Source: DATAWK01 sp036267255 (GTDB lineage: Bacteria; Acidobacteriota; Terriglobia; Terriglobales; Acidobacteriaceae). From it: DNA of 64,000 nucleotides. Position numbers and translations under genes: made by a program. The notes beneath the pieces are model-generated. The model saw only the letters and a list, made by a program, of their open reading frames with translations, did no database searches and had not been told where the DNA came from. Below are positions 53,481 through 62,024 of this stretch, piece by piece (the stretch's first letter is position 1; every line of letters starts with the position of its first letter). The stretch is from positions 140,041 through 204,040 of the forward strand of contig DATAWK010000031.1 in the NCBI GenBank assembly GCA_036267255.1, written 5' to 3'.

Positions 53481-53514
53481 TTGCCCCTACGCGGTGATCA
53501 GCACAAGGGGCGAT

Positions 53515-54045
53515 ATGACCAACTACCTCGATCTTCCTGTCGGCAAGCAGACTCCAGACGTCGTCACAGCCGTAATCGAGATTCCTCAAGGAGGAATCAA
53601 CAAGTACGAATACGACAAGGAACTTCATGTCTTCCGTCTGGATCGTAACCTTCATTCTCCTGTTCACTACCCGGGAGACTATGGGTTCATTCCGCAGACG
53701 CTTGCGGAAGACGAAGACCCGCTCGATATTTTAATTCTCGGAGATGCGCCGACATTCCCCGGTTGTATCTATGAGGCGCGCGTGATTGGCTTGTTTGAAA
53801 TGCTCGACCAGGGGATTCGGGATGAAAAGATCCTCGCATATGCCACTGGCAATCCGCGCTTCAGCAGCGTCGAGAACTACACCGAAGTCCAGCCGCACAC
53901 CCTGCTTGAAGTCGCTCATTTCTTCTCGATCTATAAAGACCTTGAAGGAAAGCGGACAGAGGTTCTGGGTTGGAAGGACCGGCAAACGGCGCACGAGATC
54001 ATTCAAACCGCGCACAAGCGCTATCAGCAAAAGAACGCTGCATAA
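53515..54045 (+). CDS. ppa: Inorganic pyrophosphatase (family I)
   Basis: 176 residues from ATG 53515 with AGGGG upstream. It has the family I residues: GGINKYEYDKE, HYPGDYGFIPQT and the metal motif DEDPLD, then HFFSIYKDLEGK. It hydrolyses pyrophosphate to phosphate and drives biosynthesis. Family I enzymes are inhibited by fluoride at the active site, so extra supply under fluoride control is logical. It is the first gene after riboswitch 6. Confidence 0.94.
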   Translation: MTNYLDLPVGKQTPDVVTAVIEIPQGGINKYEYDKELHVFRLDRNLHSPVHYPGDYGFIPQTLAEDEDPLDILILGDAPTFPGCIYEARVIGLFEMLDQGIRDEKILAYATGNPRFSSVENYTEVQPHTLLEVAHFFSIYKDLEGKRTEVLGWKDRQTAHEIIQTAHKRYQQKNAA

Positions 54046-54078
54046 CCCGCACTGCCAATAATGAAAGGGTAGCTTGCG

Positions 54079-54825
54079 ATGCAACGATCCCATGCAGAAT
54101 CCGAGCTGACCAAAGATTATCTACAATTCGTCGAGCGCAGAGTTGAGCTTGCGCGACTGAAGGCCCAGGCTCTTCAGAGAAAATCTATTCTGGTACATGG
54201 ACCAGAAGGCGTTGGGAAGACCCGCCTGCTTCAAGAATTCGTTCGGTCACAGCCTCTGGCGCTCTATGTCTCAAACGCTCGATCGCCCCACGACCTGCTG
54301 CTGTCGCTCGTCAGCAGTTTGCGCCAAATCCAAGGGCCACGAAGTCTTCCAGCCAACACATCAGCCATGAGCACATCCTCCCTGAGAGGCGTAGTGAACA
54401 GAACTTTCGATGTTCAACCATTCCTGATGGTTTTGGACCACGTAGAAGGGCCGTCTCGCATTGTTACGAAGATCGTCAAGGAACTCAATTATTACGGGCG
54501 CACTCCGATCTTTCTCGGAGCGCGCTCACAACACATGGAAGACATTGGCGCATTGCGGCCGCTGTGCGTGGATAGGAGCGAACGTTTGGAAGTGATGAAC
54601 TGGCCGCTGCCAATCGCGCTGGAATTCGCCCACCATGAAGCGGAGCGAACCGGCCTTCGGGCCTTCAATCTCGATGCCGCACTCGAATCCATCGTGCAGT
54701 CAAGCGCCGGCAATCCGGGGAGTGTTCTCCACATGGTTAAAATGGCCCACAAATCCCAATACTGGAGGGATGATCAGCTCAAATTTCACGTTCTGTATCT
54801 CGACTATCGAATGGGGCGACGATAA
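54079..54825 (+). CDS. P-loop (STAND/AAA-like) ATPase
   Basis: 248 residues. Walker A LVHGPEGVGKTRLLQEF (about 36-52), Walker B FLMVLDHVEGP (about 115) and an arginine sensor region PIFLGARS. It looks like the ATPase domain of AAA/STAND proteins without added repeats. It is coded 33 nt after ppa and 11 nt before GTPase 3, so it is probably an assembly or regulatory partner of that GTPase. Function unknown. Confidence 0.7.
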   Translation: MQRSHAESELTKDYLQFVERRVELARLKAQALQRKSILVHGPEGVGKTRLLQEFVRSQPLALYVSNARSPHDLLLSLVSSLRQIQGPRSLPANTSAMSTSSLRGVVNRTFDVQPFLMVLDHVEGPSRIVTKIVKELNYYGRTPIFLGARSQHMEDIGALRPLCVDRSERLEVMNWPLPIALEFAHHEAERTGLRAFNLDAALESIVQSSAGNPGSVLHMVKMAHKSQYWRDDQLKFHVLYLDYRMGRR

Positions 54826-54836
54826 GGAGCGATACC

Positions 54837-56519
54837 ATGGACCTGAGCGAGTATGAACGGCGCAAGTTTGAACTTGCTGAAGTTTTGCGTTCAGCATCTG
54901 CGCTCCTTCCCAACGAAGAACATGATCGGCATGGACGTATCCGCGACTTGCAGGCGCGCTTGGCCGAAGATCGCTTCAACCTCGTGGTTGTTGGTAGATT
55001 CAGTCGCGGCAAGACGTCTTTAATGAATGCGGTCCTTGGCAGTGATCGATTGCCCACTGGAATCGTTCCACTCACCTCCGTCATCACCACCGTTACCTAT
55101 GGCAGCAAGGAGCAGGTCGTACTCGAGTATCAGGATCGCGGACTGCGGTCGCAGATCGCCTTGGGGGCATTGCCCGATTACATCACGCAGGCGGGCAATC
55201 CGGGGAATGCCAAAAAGATCAAGGTTGCGGAGGTGCATCTTCCATCGGATATTCTCCGGCGCGGGTTCTTCTTTGTGGATACTCCGGGCCTGGGTTCCCC
55301 CATCCAGGAAAATACCCGGACTACAGAAAGCTTCTTGCCGGAAGCGGATGCGTTCTTATTGGTTACGGGATATGAAAGTCCTTTATCGGAGGATGAGGTG
55401 CGCTTTCTGCGCGGCGTATCCAATTCCGCGCGCCGGGTTTTCCTGGTGCTGAACAAGCAAGACACGGTCGATGTGAAAGAGCGGGAGCAGGCCATATCGT
55501 ACGTGCAAGATCAACTTCACTCTCTTTTTGGAGAAGACGTACCCTCGATTTTTTCTATTTCCGCACGCGATGGCCTTGAGGGCAAACAGAAACAGGATAT
55601 GCAACTCCTCGAAACTAGTGGCCTTCGGAAATTGGAAGACGAGCTCGTCCAATTTCTGCTCACGGAAAAGAGCAGCGAATTCATGCTTCAGATGTGCAAC
55701 CGGGTCGCCGACTTGCTAGTCGACATGGGTCAGTCCGCAGAACTGGCTCATTTACTCCAACAAGTAAATACTTTGAAGATTCATCTCTCAGAAGGGAAGC
55801 TCGATGCTCATCGCTACATACCAGTAAAAGCATCTTCAGCGGCGGCGGAAACTGCCTCATTGAAGTTTCGACCCTGTGAAATTTGTGAACATATCCAGCG
55901 ACAATCCTTCGATTTTCTGAGGCACTATCAATACGAATTGGCTGTCAATCCAGAAGTGCAACGTGACCATGCAGAGCGAGGGGGTTTTTGCAGCCTGCAT
56001 ACCTGGCAATATGAATCCATCGCCTCTCCTCAAGGCACTTGCTCCGCATATCCCGCGCTCCTCAATCATCTGGCAGCATGGTTCGCGGAAAAGGCCCCTG
56101 AAGAACTCACGCCAGACGCCGTTCAGTCCGGGATTGCCGATCTCTTGGCAACAGCGACTAGTTGTCCTCTCTGTAGAGTTCGCTCAAAGGCCGAATCCGA
56201 GGGACTGGCCGCCGTCACGCACAAGCTCTCAGAGAAAACGATGCCATCCCTCGGTTCACTTTCCGCTATTTGTTTGCTCCATCTTCGATTGCTGACTGCC
56301 CATCTGGAAGATACCGACATCATGAAGCAACTTCTGGAACGCGAAGCATTTCTCCTACAGCGCATCGCCGAAGATATGCAACGCTATTCGCTAAAACACG
56401 ACGCCTTGCGTCGTTACCTGACCAGCGATGAAGAGAGAGACTCGTCGCTCAAAGCTTTACTCCTGCTGGTAGGGCATCGCAGTGTCAGCTCTCCGTGGCG
56501 CGTGGAATACATTTTGTAG
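54837..56519 (+). CDS. Dynamin-like GTPase 3 fused to a Cys-rich domain
   Basis: 560 residues. GTPase part: G1 VVVGRFSRGKTSLMNAVLG (about 48-66), a G2 Thr in VPLTSVITTV, G3 FVDTPGLGSP (about 146) and G4 VLNKQD (about 204). From about residue 340 the protein carries C-x2-C and C-x2-H pairs (CEICEH, CSLHTW, CPLCR, CLLHL), the same pattern as the separate protein at 40536-41096. The long dynamin stalk is thus replaced by the metal-binding domain. ATG 54837 follows AAGGAGCG. Confidence 0.82.
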   Translation: MDLSEYERRKFELAEVLRSASALLPNEEHDRHGRIRDLQARLAEDRFNLVVVGRFSRGKTSLMNAVLGSDRLPTGIVPLTSVITTVTYGSKEQVVLEYQDRGLRSQIALGALPDYITQAGNPGNAKKIKVAEVHLPSDILRRGFFFVDTPGLGSPIQENTRTTESFLPEADAFLLVTGYESPLSEDEVRFLRGVSNSARRVFLVLNKQDTVDVKEREQAISYVQDQLHSLFGEDVPSIFSISARDGLEGKQKQDMQLLETSGLRKLEDELVQFLLTEKSSEFMLQMCNRVADLLVDMGQSAELAHLLQQVNTLKIHLSEGKLDAHRYIPVKASSAAAETASLKFRPCEICEHIQRQSFDFLRHYQYELAVNPEVQRDHAERGGFCSLHTWQYESIASPQGTCSAYPALLNHLAAWFAEKAPEELTPDAVQSGIADLLATATSCPLCRVRSKAESEGLAAVTHKLSEKTMPSLGSLSAICLLHLRLLTAHLEDTDIMKQLLEREAFLLQRIAEDMQRYSLKHDALRRYLTSDEERDSSLKALLLLVGHRSVSSPWRVEYIL

Positions 56520-56952
56520 TGTTCCAGGGTCAAGGGTGGAAATCCTGAAAGAGACGGTGAGTTCCAGATTCGTTCGCTCAATAAAGGATTCTCCGGCTGA
56601 CTTTCATCTCCCAGAAGAAGATCTCACTTTTGAAATCGGCATTGTTGCCCGCAGGATCTTTCTCCGGACCCGTTTCTTACGATGAATTGCCAGACCGGTT
56701 TTGCCACATTTTCCTTCAACGAAACCAGAGGAGGCACGCATTATCTTTCAGTTATCATTCCATTCCGTGGAATTTTAAGGAATTCTTCGGAAATATTTTC
56801 CAAGCTGACGTCTGCCTTTCGGCATACTCTCGTGACGTTACGCCGAAAGCGCCTGATTCAGTTACGCGACATTCATCACGAGCAATACCTGCAACATCCA
56901 ATTGTCCGCGTGTAAATGATCGGGACGCACCCGGTAAAAGGTGGACGGGAAT
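56520..56952. other. Intergenic region without a recognisable gene
   Basis: 433 bp between GTPase 3 and the LysR gene. Open frames here are short and show no protein-like pattern. It is more AT-rich than its surroundings in the middle (56690-56830). No riboswitch or tRNA was seen. It probably holds the end of the pyrophosphatase operon and the LysR promoter. Confidence 0.5.
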
Positions 56953-57876
56953 ATGTGGTACAGACCGTCATTGCAGCAGCTTCTCTTCTTCGAAGCCGTT
57001 CTGGAGGAGGGGAACTTCGTTCGGGCCGCTGACCGTCTTCACACGACTCATTCCACAATCTCCAGGAGCCTGAAAGCATTAAACAACGGGCTGGGAATCA
57101 GCCTTTTCGACAAGACACCGCGCGGCCTGAAACCAAGCAGCGTTGGGCGAATCTACGGCACTCAAATCCGCAGAAGTCTGGAACAAGCAAAGCTGGCCTT
57201 CGATCTCGCGCAATACGAAGCGAACCTGCATCGGTGCCCTTTCTATGTGGGCCACTCCCCCTATATTCACGCGAGCCTTCTGCCCCTGCTCGAACAACTC
57301 ATCTTGCCAGGAAGCGAAGCACCGCCCATCGTCCTCAAGAGCGCTCCGACGATACAGTTAGTATGGCGCGTGCGGCGTGGTGAGCTTCAGGCAGGCTTTG
57401 GCGTGATGCCGATCGTTGATAAAGATCTCTGGATTGAGCGAGTGGCGCATGAACCATTCTGTGTCTGCATCGCGGAACATCACCGCCTTGCGACGCATTC
57501 ACGCTTGGCGGCACGGGAGCTATCGAACGAAACTCTGGTCTGGATACCGCGAAGCATGCACCGCCTGTTCTACGACCAGATCGTCAACTACTTACGCACG
57601 CTAAAATTCGATCCCCGGCGCTTTCAGGAAGCCTCTACCATCACACAGGCTCTTGACTTCGCCGCCCACGGTGTCGGAGTTGCTTTCGTGCCGCGATCCG
57701 CATCTCGCTTTCAGCGGCCCGGCGTGCTCTTCAAACCTCTGACCGACGAGTTGATACGCATTGAGACTGCCATTTTTGTTCGCAAAGATCAGATACGCTC
57801 AGCCGTGAAGGATTTCATCGCAATTGCACTATCCGACATTACGGCACTGAAACTCAATCCTCTGGAAAAGCGATAG
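56953..57876 (+). CDS. LysR-family transcriptional regulator
   Basis: 307 residues from ATG 56953 (GTG 56941 is also in frame). Helix-turn-helix: LQQLLFFEAVLEEGNFVRAADRLHTTHSTISRSLKALNNGLGISLFDKTPRGLKPS. The effector domain includes RRGELQAGFGVMPIVDKDLW and EPFCVCIAEHHRLA. It is more typical of LysR than the 26640-27662 protein, but the two share the motif of an L/QAGFG-I/VMP loop and a -CIPV/-CIAE-H-RLA block. Target genes unknown. Confidence 0.88.
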   Translation: MWYRPSLQQLLFFEAVLEEGNFVRAADRLHTTHSTISRSLKALNNGLGISLFDKTPRGLKPSSVGRIYGTQIRRSLEQAKLAFDLAQYEANLHRCPFYVGHSPYIHASLLPLLEQLILPGSEAPPIVLKSAPTIQLVWRVRRGELQAGFGVMPIVDKDLWIERVAHEPFCVCIAEHHRLATHSRLAARELSNETLVWIPRSMHRLFYDQIVNYLRTLKFDPRRFQEASTITQALDFAAHGVGVAFVPRSASRFQRPGVLFKPLTDELIRIETAIFVRKDQIRSAVKDFIAIALSDITALKLNPLEKR

Positions 57877-57954
57877 ATTTTGCTGACCCTGAACAAACTC
57901 ATGTTTCACCGAGCTTCTCAGTCCACCTAATTGACGCGACAAGCGGAAATAGTT

Positions 57955-58638
57955 TTATGGCCGTCCGCCACCGATAAGGGGAAAGATTCTCCGGTATGTT
58001 GCAAACCGTTCATCGAAAGAACTATTGCTTCGTACCCACCGGGCTGTAGTCGGACTCATCCATGAAATCGTGTCGAATATCTGATTGACGTATTTCTGAA
58101 GTCGCCCGCTGAACAGAATCGGTTCATGATGAGCGATCCGGTTGCGGAGCTTGCGGATGCTATTGAGCCGCGTCTGAACTTCAACGCGCTGTACTGGCCG
58201 ACGAGGAAAGATTTTCACCAGGTGGTCCCGCCAGAGCACGTCATACTTTGGTCCGGTCAAACCCGTCCAGAAGCCGAAGGAGAGTTCGGCTACCACTCGT
58301 CCAGCATCGAGCAGCTTTCCTTCCTTTACCAGGCTATCTTTGGCCTTCCGCAGCATCGCACTCTGCTCCGGCTCCAATTTCAGGGTGTCATACCACTCGG
58401 CCCGACCGTAATCTAACGCGAGCTGAGCGTGAATCGTGTTGCGAAGCGGGATTTCCAGTCCTTGCAGAACGCTATAGAGAGATTCCGCGAGGAGAGTATT
58501 TTGTTCATAAAGCCGAATCGCCACCTCGTCATCTCCGCCTACGCTTTCTCGGTAGGGCCGAAGACGATCAGCGGAGAGTGTCCTTTCAATCTCGCTCAGA
58601 TTCACTGGTGAATATTCAAATGCTGACATTAGTCCCAT
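57955..58638 (-). CDS. Abi-like protein (AbiD/AbiF, HEPN-type)
   Basis: 227 residues. N-terminal YSPVNLSEIERTLSADRLRPY and a helical middle ALYxxN-like block (AESLYSVLQGLEIPLRNTIHAQL). The C-terminal RNRIAHHEPI matches the R-x4-6-H motif of HEPN nucleases used in abortive infection. This is the last gene before the right attachment repeat, a usual place for defence or stability genes on ICEs. ATG 58626 is an alternative start. Confidence 0.8.
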   Translation of the reverse strand: MGLMSAFEYSPVNLSEIERTLSADRLRPYRESVGGDDEVAIRLYEQNTLLAESLYSVLQGLEIPLRNTIHAQLALDYGRAEWYDTLKLEPEQSAMLRKAKDSLVKEGKLLDAGRVVAELSFGFWTGLTGPKYDVLWRDHLVKIFPRRPVQRVEVQTRLNSIRKLRNRIAHHEPILFSGRLQKYVNQIFDTISWMSPTTARWVRSNSSFDERFATYRRIFPLIGGGRP

Positions 58639-59001
58639 ACTACCGAACAGTGCTATACTAGCTTTGTAAACCCTGGTGAACCCCTGTCGCTCCGTCGATA
58701 TGTGCCCAGGGTAGTCGGATGCCGCCTTCGGGCGGCATTCATATTTTTGCGAAGCCTCTCCGCAAGGCTTTCACTCCCCCCAATCAGCCAGCCTAAATTC
58801 ACCTCTGAAGAAGAGACCGTTTGCGGCCCCAACGACCTTTGGGAACCAACCTATGAGAGTTGCCGCTCCCACGACCTTTGGGTTCTTCAACCCCAATCCA
58901 ACCCCAAATACCATTACCCTCAACCTATTTTCAATGACTTAGCGCTCTTTGAAACTACCAACCATACTGCGTAACTCGTTGATACTACGATTGTTACGTC
59001 A
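58639..59001. other. Right end of ICE-1 with att-core-like inverted copies
   Basis: 363 bp without a gene. ACGACCTTTGGG occurs at 58832-58843 and ACGACCTTTGGGTT at 58871-58884. Both are reverse complements of the AACCCAAAGGTCGT segment inside the att repeat. They could be extra integrase-binding sites or relics of older att junctions. A small inverted repeat GCCGCCTTCGGGCGGC (58729-58744) may be a terminator for upstream genes. Confidence 0.55.
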
Positions 59002-59046
59002 CTCATAACCCAAAGGTCGTAGGTTCAAATCCTACCCCCGCAACCA
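59002..59046. repeat. Right attachment repeat of ICE-1 and left end of ICE-2
   Basis: An exact copy of 4926-4970. Only the 3' 45 bp of tRNA-fMet is present, so no functional tRNA is made here. The ICE-2 integrase gene ends 6 bp beyond it, as the ICE-1 integrase gene ends near the left copy. Confidence 0.92.
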
Positions 59047-59051
59047 AAGAA

Positions 59052-60281
59052 TCAACAACTTACAAGACCAGCCGAAATCGGCGAGGGAACAATAAGGGAA
59101 CAGGTGGCAAGACCTGCTCCCTTTTCGCTTTTATCGGCGACTTTCTTCATTACCATTTCCACGATCTGAGCGTTGGCCGGACGTGTCAGCTTGAGCATCG
59201 AGTTCCGACCGTACTTCGTGGTCATGTCGATGGACGCATGGCGCATCAGCTTTTGCTGCACTTCGAGCGGCAGACCAAGTTCCGACAGACGTGCCCGGTA
59301 GGTATGCCGGAAGGCATGCCAGCCCAACCTCGGCAGGCCGATTTTCGCAGCCGCCTTGTTGAGATGACGCTGACGCATCGTGTCCGCGTGATACGGCTTG
59401 CCGGTGTCGATGTTGCCGAACAGCCAGCCGTTGACCGGCAACTCAGCTTCCCGCCACTGACGAAGGACGCTGACCAGATCGGGATGTAACGGTAGTTCAT
59501 CCTCGCTGGCGAGTGTCTTCGTATTCCACACATGACCGTTGACCACCGAACGCCGCACCTGAAGCGTGGCCCCTTCCAGGTCCACATCCTCCCAGCGCAA
59601 TCCTAGAATCTCGCTGACGCGCAACCCCAGGCACATGGCCAGGGTCACCATGACCCGGCAGTGCTGAGGAAGCAGAGGCAACAGCTTCTGGTATTGCTCG
59701 GTGGTGACGAGAACGATCTTGCGCGTCCTCTTCGATGATCCGTGCAGTTCGATCAGCGACATCGGATTGCGCTGGACTTCGAGATACCGCCAGCGCATCG
59801 CGCACTCGAACAGGCGATGGAAGACGGCCTTGGTGTGCCCCTTGGATTTCGGAGCGAGAGGCCGTGGCTTCTCGTCCTTCCTCCGTGGAGTCGTCATCAG
59901 GCCCTTGATCCATTGCTCGACCGCCATCGGGTTCTTCGCCATATCGGAGACACGTTCTGTATACCAATATGGCCTGATCCGATAGTTGACCATCGAGCGC
60001 AACGCCGATGCTGTCGTGTGCCTTTCGGGAACGCCTTCTTTCAGGTAACGGTCGCACAACTGGCCGAACGTCACCACCTCGACATTGTTGTTGATATCAG
60101 CCCGCACTTCGCCCAGCGAACGCTGCGCTTCCGCCTTCGTCCTGAACTCCAGAACCGTGCCGATAGTGAGGGACTTCAACATGCCGTTTTCCCGATACCG
60201 CAGAATCCATACATCCGAGCCGCGCTCCCGCTTCTTCCGCTGGATACAGCCCTGTTGATAGGTTTGCCGTTGTTTATTCAT
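59052..60281 (-). CDS. int: Tyrosine-type integrase of ICE-2
   Basis: 409 residues from ATG 60281, overlapping the xis stop (ATGA). Catalytic motifs: MCLGLRVSEILGLRWEDVD (Arg I), HAFRHTYRARL, LMRHAS and the Tyr in TTKYG. It shares the domain layout with the ICE-1 integrase but lacks its Cys-rich insert. Both presumably recognise tRNA-fMet since they lie beside identical repeats. The C-terminus runs into the bases next to the repeat. Confidence 0.92.
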   Translation of the reverse strand: MNKQRQTYQQGCIQRKKRERGSDVWILRYRENGMLKSLTIGTVLEFRTKAEAQRSLGEVRADINNNVEVVTFGQLCDRYLKEGVPERHTTASALRSMVNYRIRPYWYTERVSDMAKNPMAVEQWIKGLMTTPRRKDEKPRPLAPKSKGHTKAVFHRLFECAMRWRYLEVQRNPMSLIELHGSSKRTRKIVLVTTEQYQKLLPLLPQHCRVMVTLAMCLGLRVSEILGLRWEDVDLEGATLQVRRSVVNGHVWNTKTLASEDELPLHPDLVSVLRQWREAELPVNGWLFGNIDTGKPYHADTMRQRHLNKAAAKIGLPRLGWHAFRHTYRARLSELGLPLEVQQKLMRHASIDMTTKYGRNSMLKLTRPANAQIVEMVMKKVADKSEKGAGLATCSLIVPSPISAGLVSC

Positions 60282-60568
60282 ACCGCTTTCACCCTTCCTT
60301 TCTGTTGGGAAAGCGGCGTAGATGACCTGTCCGAAGATACCTCTTTCTTCATCGAGATCGCCAGTTCAGAAATCAGGAATCGCCAGCGTTTACGAATGCC
60401 GTTGTGAATCGAGTGAGCGGGGATCTTACCCTCTCGCGCCAGGCGCTTGACCGTGACCGGAGCGCAGCGCAGGAATGCCGCAGCCTCGACAGGGGTGACA
60501 AACGGCTCGGGCTGAACCGGCTCCTGCTCAGGCAATCGGTCGGACGGAAATCGGGTTGAATTTGACAC
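60278..60568 (-). CDS. xis: Excisionase / helix-turn-helix protein of ICE-2
   Basis: 96 residues: FVTPVEAAAFLRCAPVTVKRLAREGKIPAHSIHNGIRKRWRF, a winged helix of the excisionase type. The N-terminal 23 residues are Pro/Glu-rich. It is coupled to int by a 4-nt overlap, as in ICE-1. Confidence 0.82.
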   Translation of the reverse strand: MSNSTRFPSDRLPEQEPVQPEPFVTPVEAAAFLRCAPVTVKRLAREGKIPAHSIHNGIRKRWRFLISELAISMKKEVSSDRSSTPLSQQKGRVKAV

Positions 60569-60694
60569 GATGAACCTCGCAAATGAGGCCCTCGTGATCT
60601 GTGTGCAGGAATCATCCGATACCTAACAGCCCGAACGCCTCTGAGTCGGACGATAGGAAGATTTCCCGCCTGATGGTTATGCTTTTGGGGGGGT

Positions 60695-60719
60695 GGGGTA
60701 TGCAGAATCCGCATACCCC
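60695..60719. promoter_or_regulatory. Palindromic operator-like site 3 (ICE-2)
   Basis: GGGGTATGCAG-AAT-CCGCATACCCC: 11-bp arms with one G-T mismatch. It is 130 bp upstream of xis in the 336-bp gap 60569-60904, which has no other feature I can support. It is the counterpart of the site at 6725-6741. Confidence 0.62.
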
Positions 60720-60904
60720 CTCCGCACGGCAATAAGTTCTTCATTCGTCGTCTCTTATTAGCCAAAGCGTGTCAATTCCCCTGTACGGACGCCCGGACAG
60801 TCGCCTATGCGAAACAGGTGGATGATCTGCCCGTTTCGTCGGAAGCCTGCAAGCTAAGATCGATCCCCTGTGTGCTGCGTGTTCTCTCAGGCACCGCGAG
60901 AGAA

Positions 60905-61124
60905 AAGCAGGCTGCGCCCGGCGCCGGAAAGATTCTGCTTCGCATGGGCCATCTAATTCTCTGAAATAAACTTGGCGAGTCTGGCCCATGCGCCCTGCGG
61001 GTTTCGGCTCCCCCTGAAGGTCCCCCCGAAAAAGCATCTTCCCGCCTTGGGAGCAGCCATCTCTCGCGCCCTTGCGGGAGGGTGTCCTGAGAGATCACTC
61101 CGGGACCACAAAGGAGATCAAGTC
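60905..61124 (+). promoter_or_regulatory. Conserved structured leader C, upstream of the ICE-2 methyltransferase gene
   Basis: It shares with leaders A and B the blocks GCGCCCGGCG, TTCTGCTTCG, CCCCGAAAAAGC, CCTTGGGAGC and a hairpin CTCTCGC-gccctt-GCGGGAG before the ribosome site AAAGGAG. In this copy the hairpin arms differ in sequence from B but still pair, including a G-U. The front inverted repeat seen in A and B is not clear here. Confidence 0.58.
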
Positions 61125-61859
61125 ATGCAGGCCATCCAGAACAATCAAACCAGTCAACTCATCAACACCATCGCGCAGGGAGATTGCATCGAGATCATGC
61201 ACCAGATGCCCGCGAACAGCGTGGACTTCATCCTGACCGACCCTCCATACCTGGTGAACTACCGCGACCGATCGGGACGTTTCATACAGAATGACGTGAA
61301 TGCAGACTGGCTCAAGCCCGCGATGCGCGAAGCGTATCGGGTGTTGAAGCAGAATCGCGTAGCCATCATGTTCTACGGATGGACGAAGGTCGATGTGTTC
61401 TTCGACGCATGGAAAGACGCGGGTTTTCAGCCTGTCGGACACATCGTGTTTCGCAAGAGCTATAGCTCGAAGAGCAGATTCCTTCGCTATGCACACGAGC
61501 AGGCATTCCTGCTTGCGAAGGGTAGGCCGCCACTGCCGAAGCAGCCGCTCATGGACGTGATGGAGATGCCCTACAGCGGTAACAAACTCCATTCGACTCA
61601 GAAACCAGTTGCGACACTGGCACAGTTGATTCGCAGCTTCACTCTGCCGAACGAGCTGGTGCTCGATTGCTTTGCAGGCAGCGGGTCCACCTGTGCGGCA
61701 GCGATGCTGATACGCCGCAATTACATCGGCGTGGAGCTGGATGCCGAGTACCATCGCACAGCGAGCGAGCGGCTTCAGCGCGTGAAAGAGAGGATCGCAA
61801 GAAGGGCCTCTCCTTCCTTCCCGACCGAGTGCATTTTATCCGCACCGCAGCGCGCGTAA
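61125..61859 (+). CDS. Orphan DNA methyltransferase (beta-class, probably N6-adenine) of ICE-2
   Basis: 244 residues from ATG 61125 with ribosome site AAAGGAG. Same motifs as its ICE-1 partner: TDPPYLVNYRD, HSTQKPV (Ser in place of Pro) and DCFAGSGSTC. The two proteins are alike over almost their whole length and differ mainly at the C-terminus, so they probably share a target sequence. Confidence 0.88.
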   Translation: MQAIQNNQTSQLINTIAQGDCIEIMHQMPANSVDFILTDPPYLVNYRDRSGRFIQNDVNADWLKPAMREAYRVLKQNRVAIMFYGWTKVDVFFDAWKDAGFQPVGHIVFRKSYSSKSRFLRYAHEQAFLLAKGRPPLPKQPLMDVMEMPYSGNKLHSTQKPVATLAQLIRSFTLPNELVLDCFAGSGSTCAAAMLIRRNYIGVELDAEYHRTASERLQRVKERIARRASPSFPTECILSAPQRA

Positions 61860-62024
61860 AGGCGAGCCATCTCCTGAGTCGTTGTCCTCGCCGCCTTGAC
61901 TCGCGCCACGGTGCGGCTTTTCTTTGCTGGCCATGTCGGGAAGGAATAGTTTGGCAGCTCCTCCACTGCCGTCCGGCTCCGCTTACCCCGGCCTTTGCAG
62001 CCCTTCCAGCGCGAAATGCAAGAG

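Larger units (their letters stand above)
4971..59046. mobile_element. ICE-1, an integrative and conjugative element of about 54 kb with fluoride-response cargo
   Basis: It is bounded by the 45-bp tRNA-fMet repeats. It begins with a tyrosine integrase whose gene ends about 90 bp from the left repeat. It carries excisionase, DNA methyltransferases, VirB2/B3/B4/B9/B10/B7-like/B5/B6/B8, SSB proteins, a VirD4 coupling protein and VirB11. The cargo (25-58.6 kb) contains six fluoride riboswitches with their operons. No transposase was seen inside. Because a second element of the same type starts at 59047, the two are in tandem. Mobility has not been shown; it is inferred from the gene set and the perfect ends. 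Confidence 0.88.

Noticed and set aside
59002..59046. Second tRNA-fMet gene
   Set aside because: Only the 3' 45 bp are present; the acceptor 5' strand and D-arm are missing, so it is an att repeat and not a tRNA gene.
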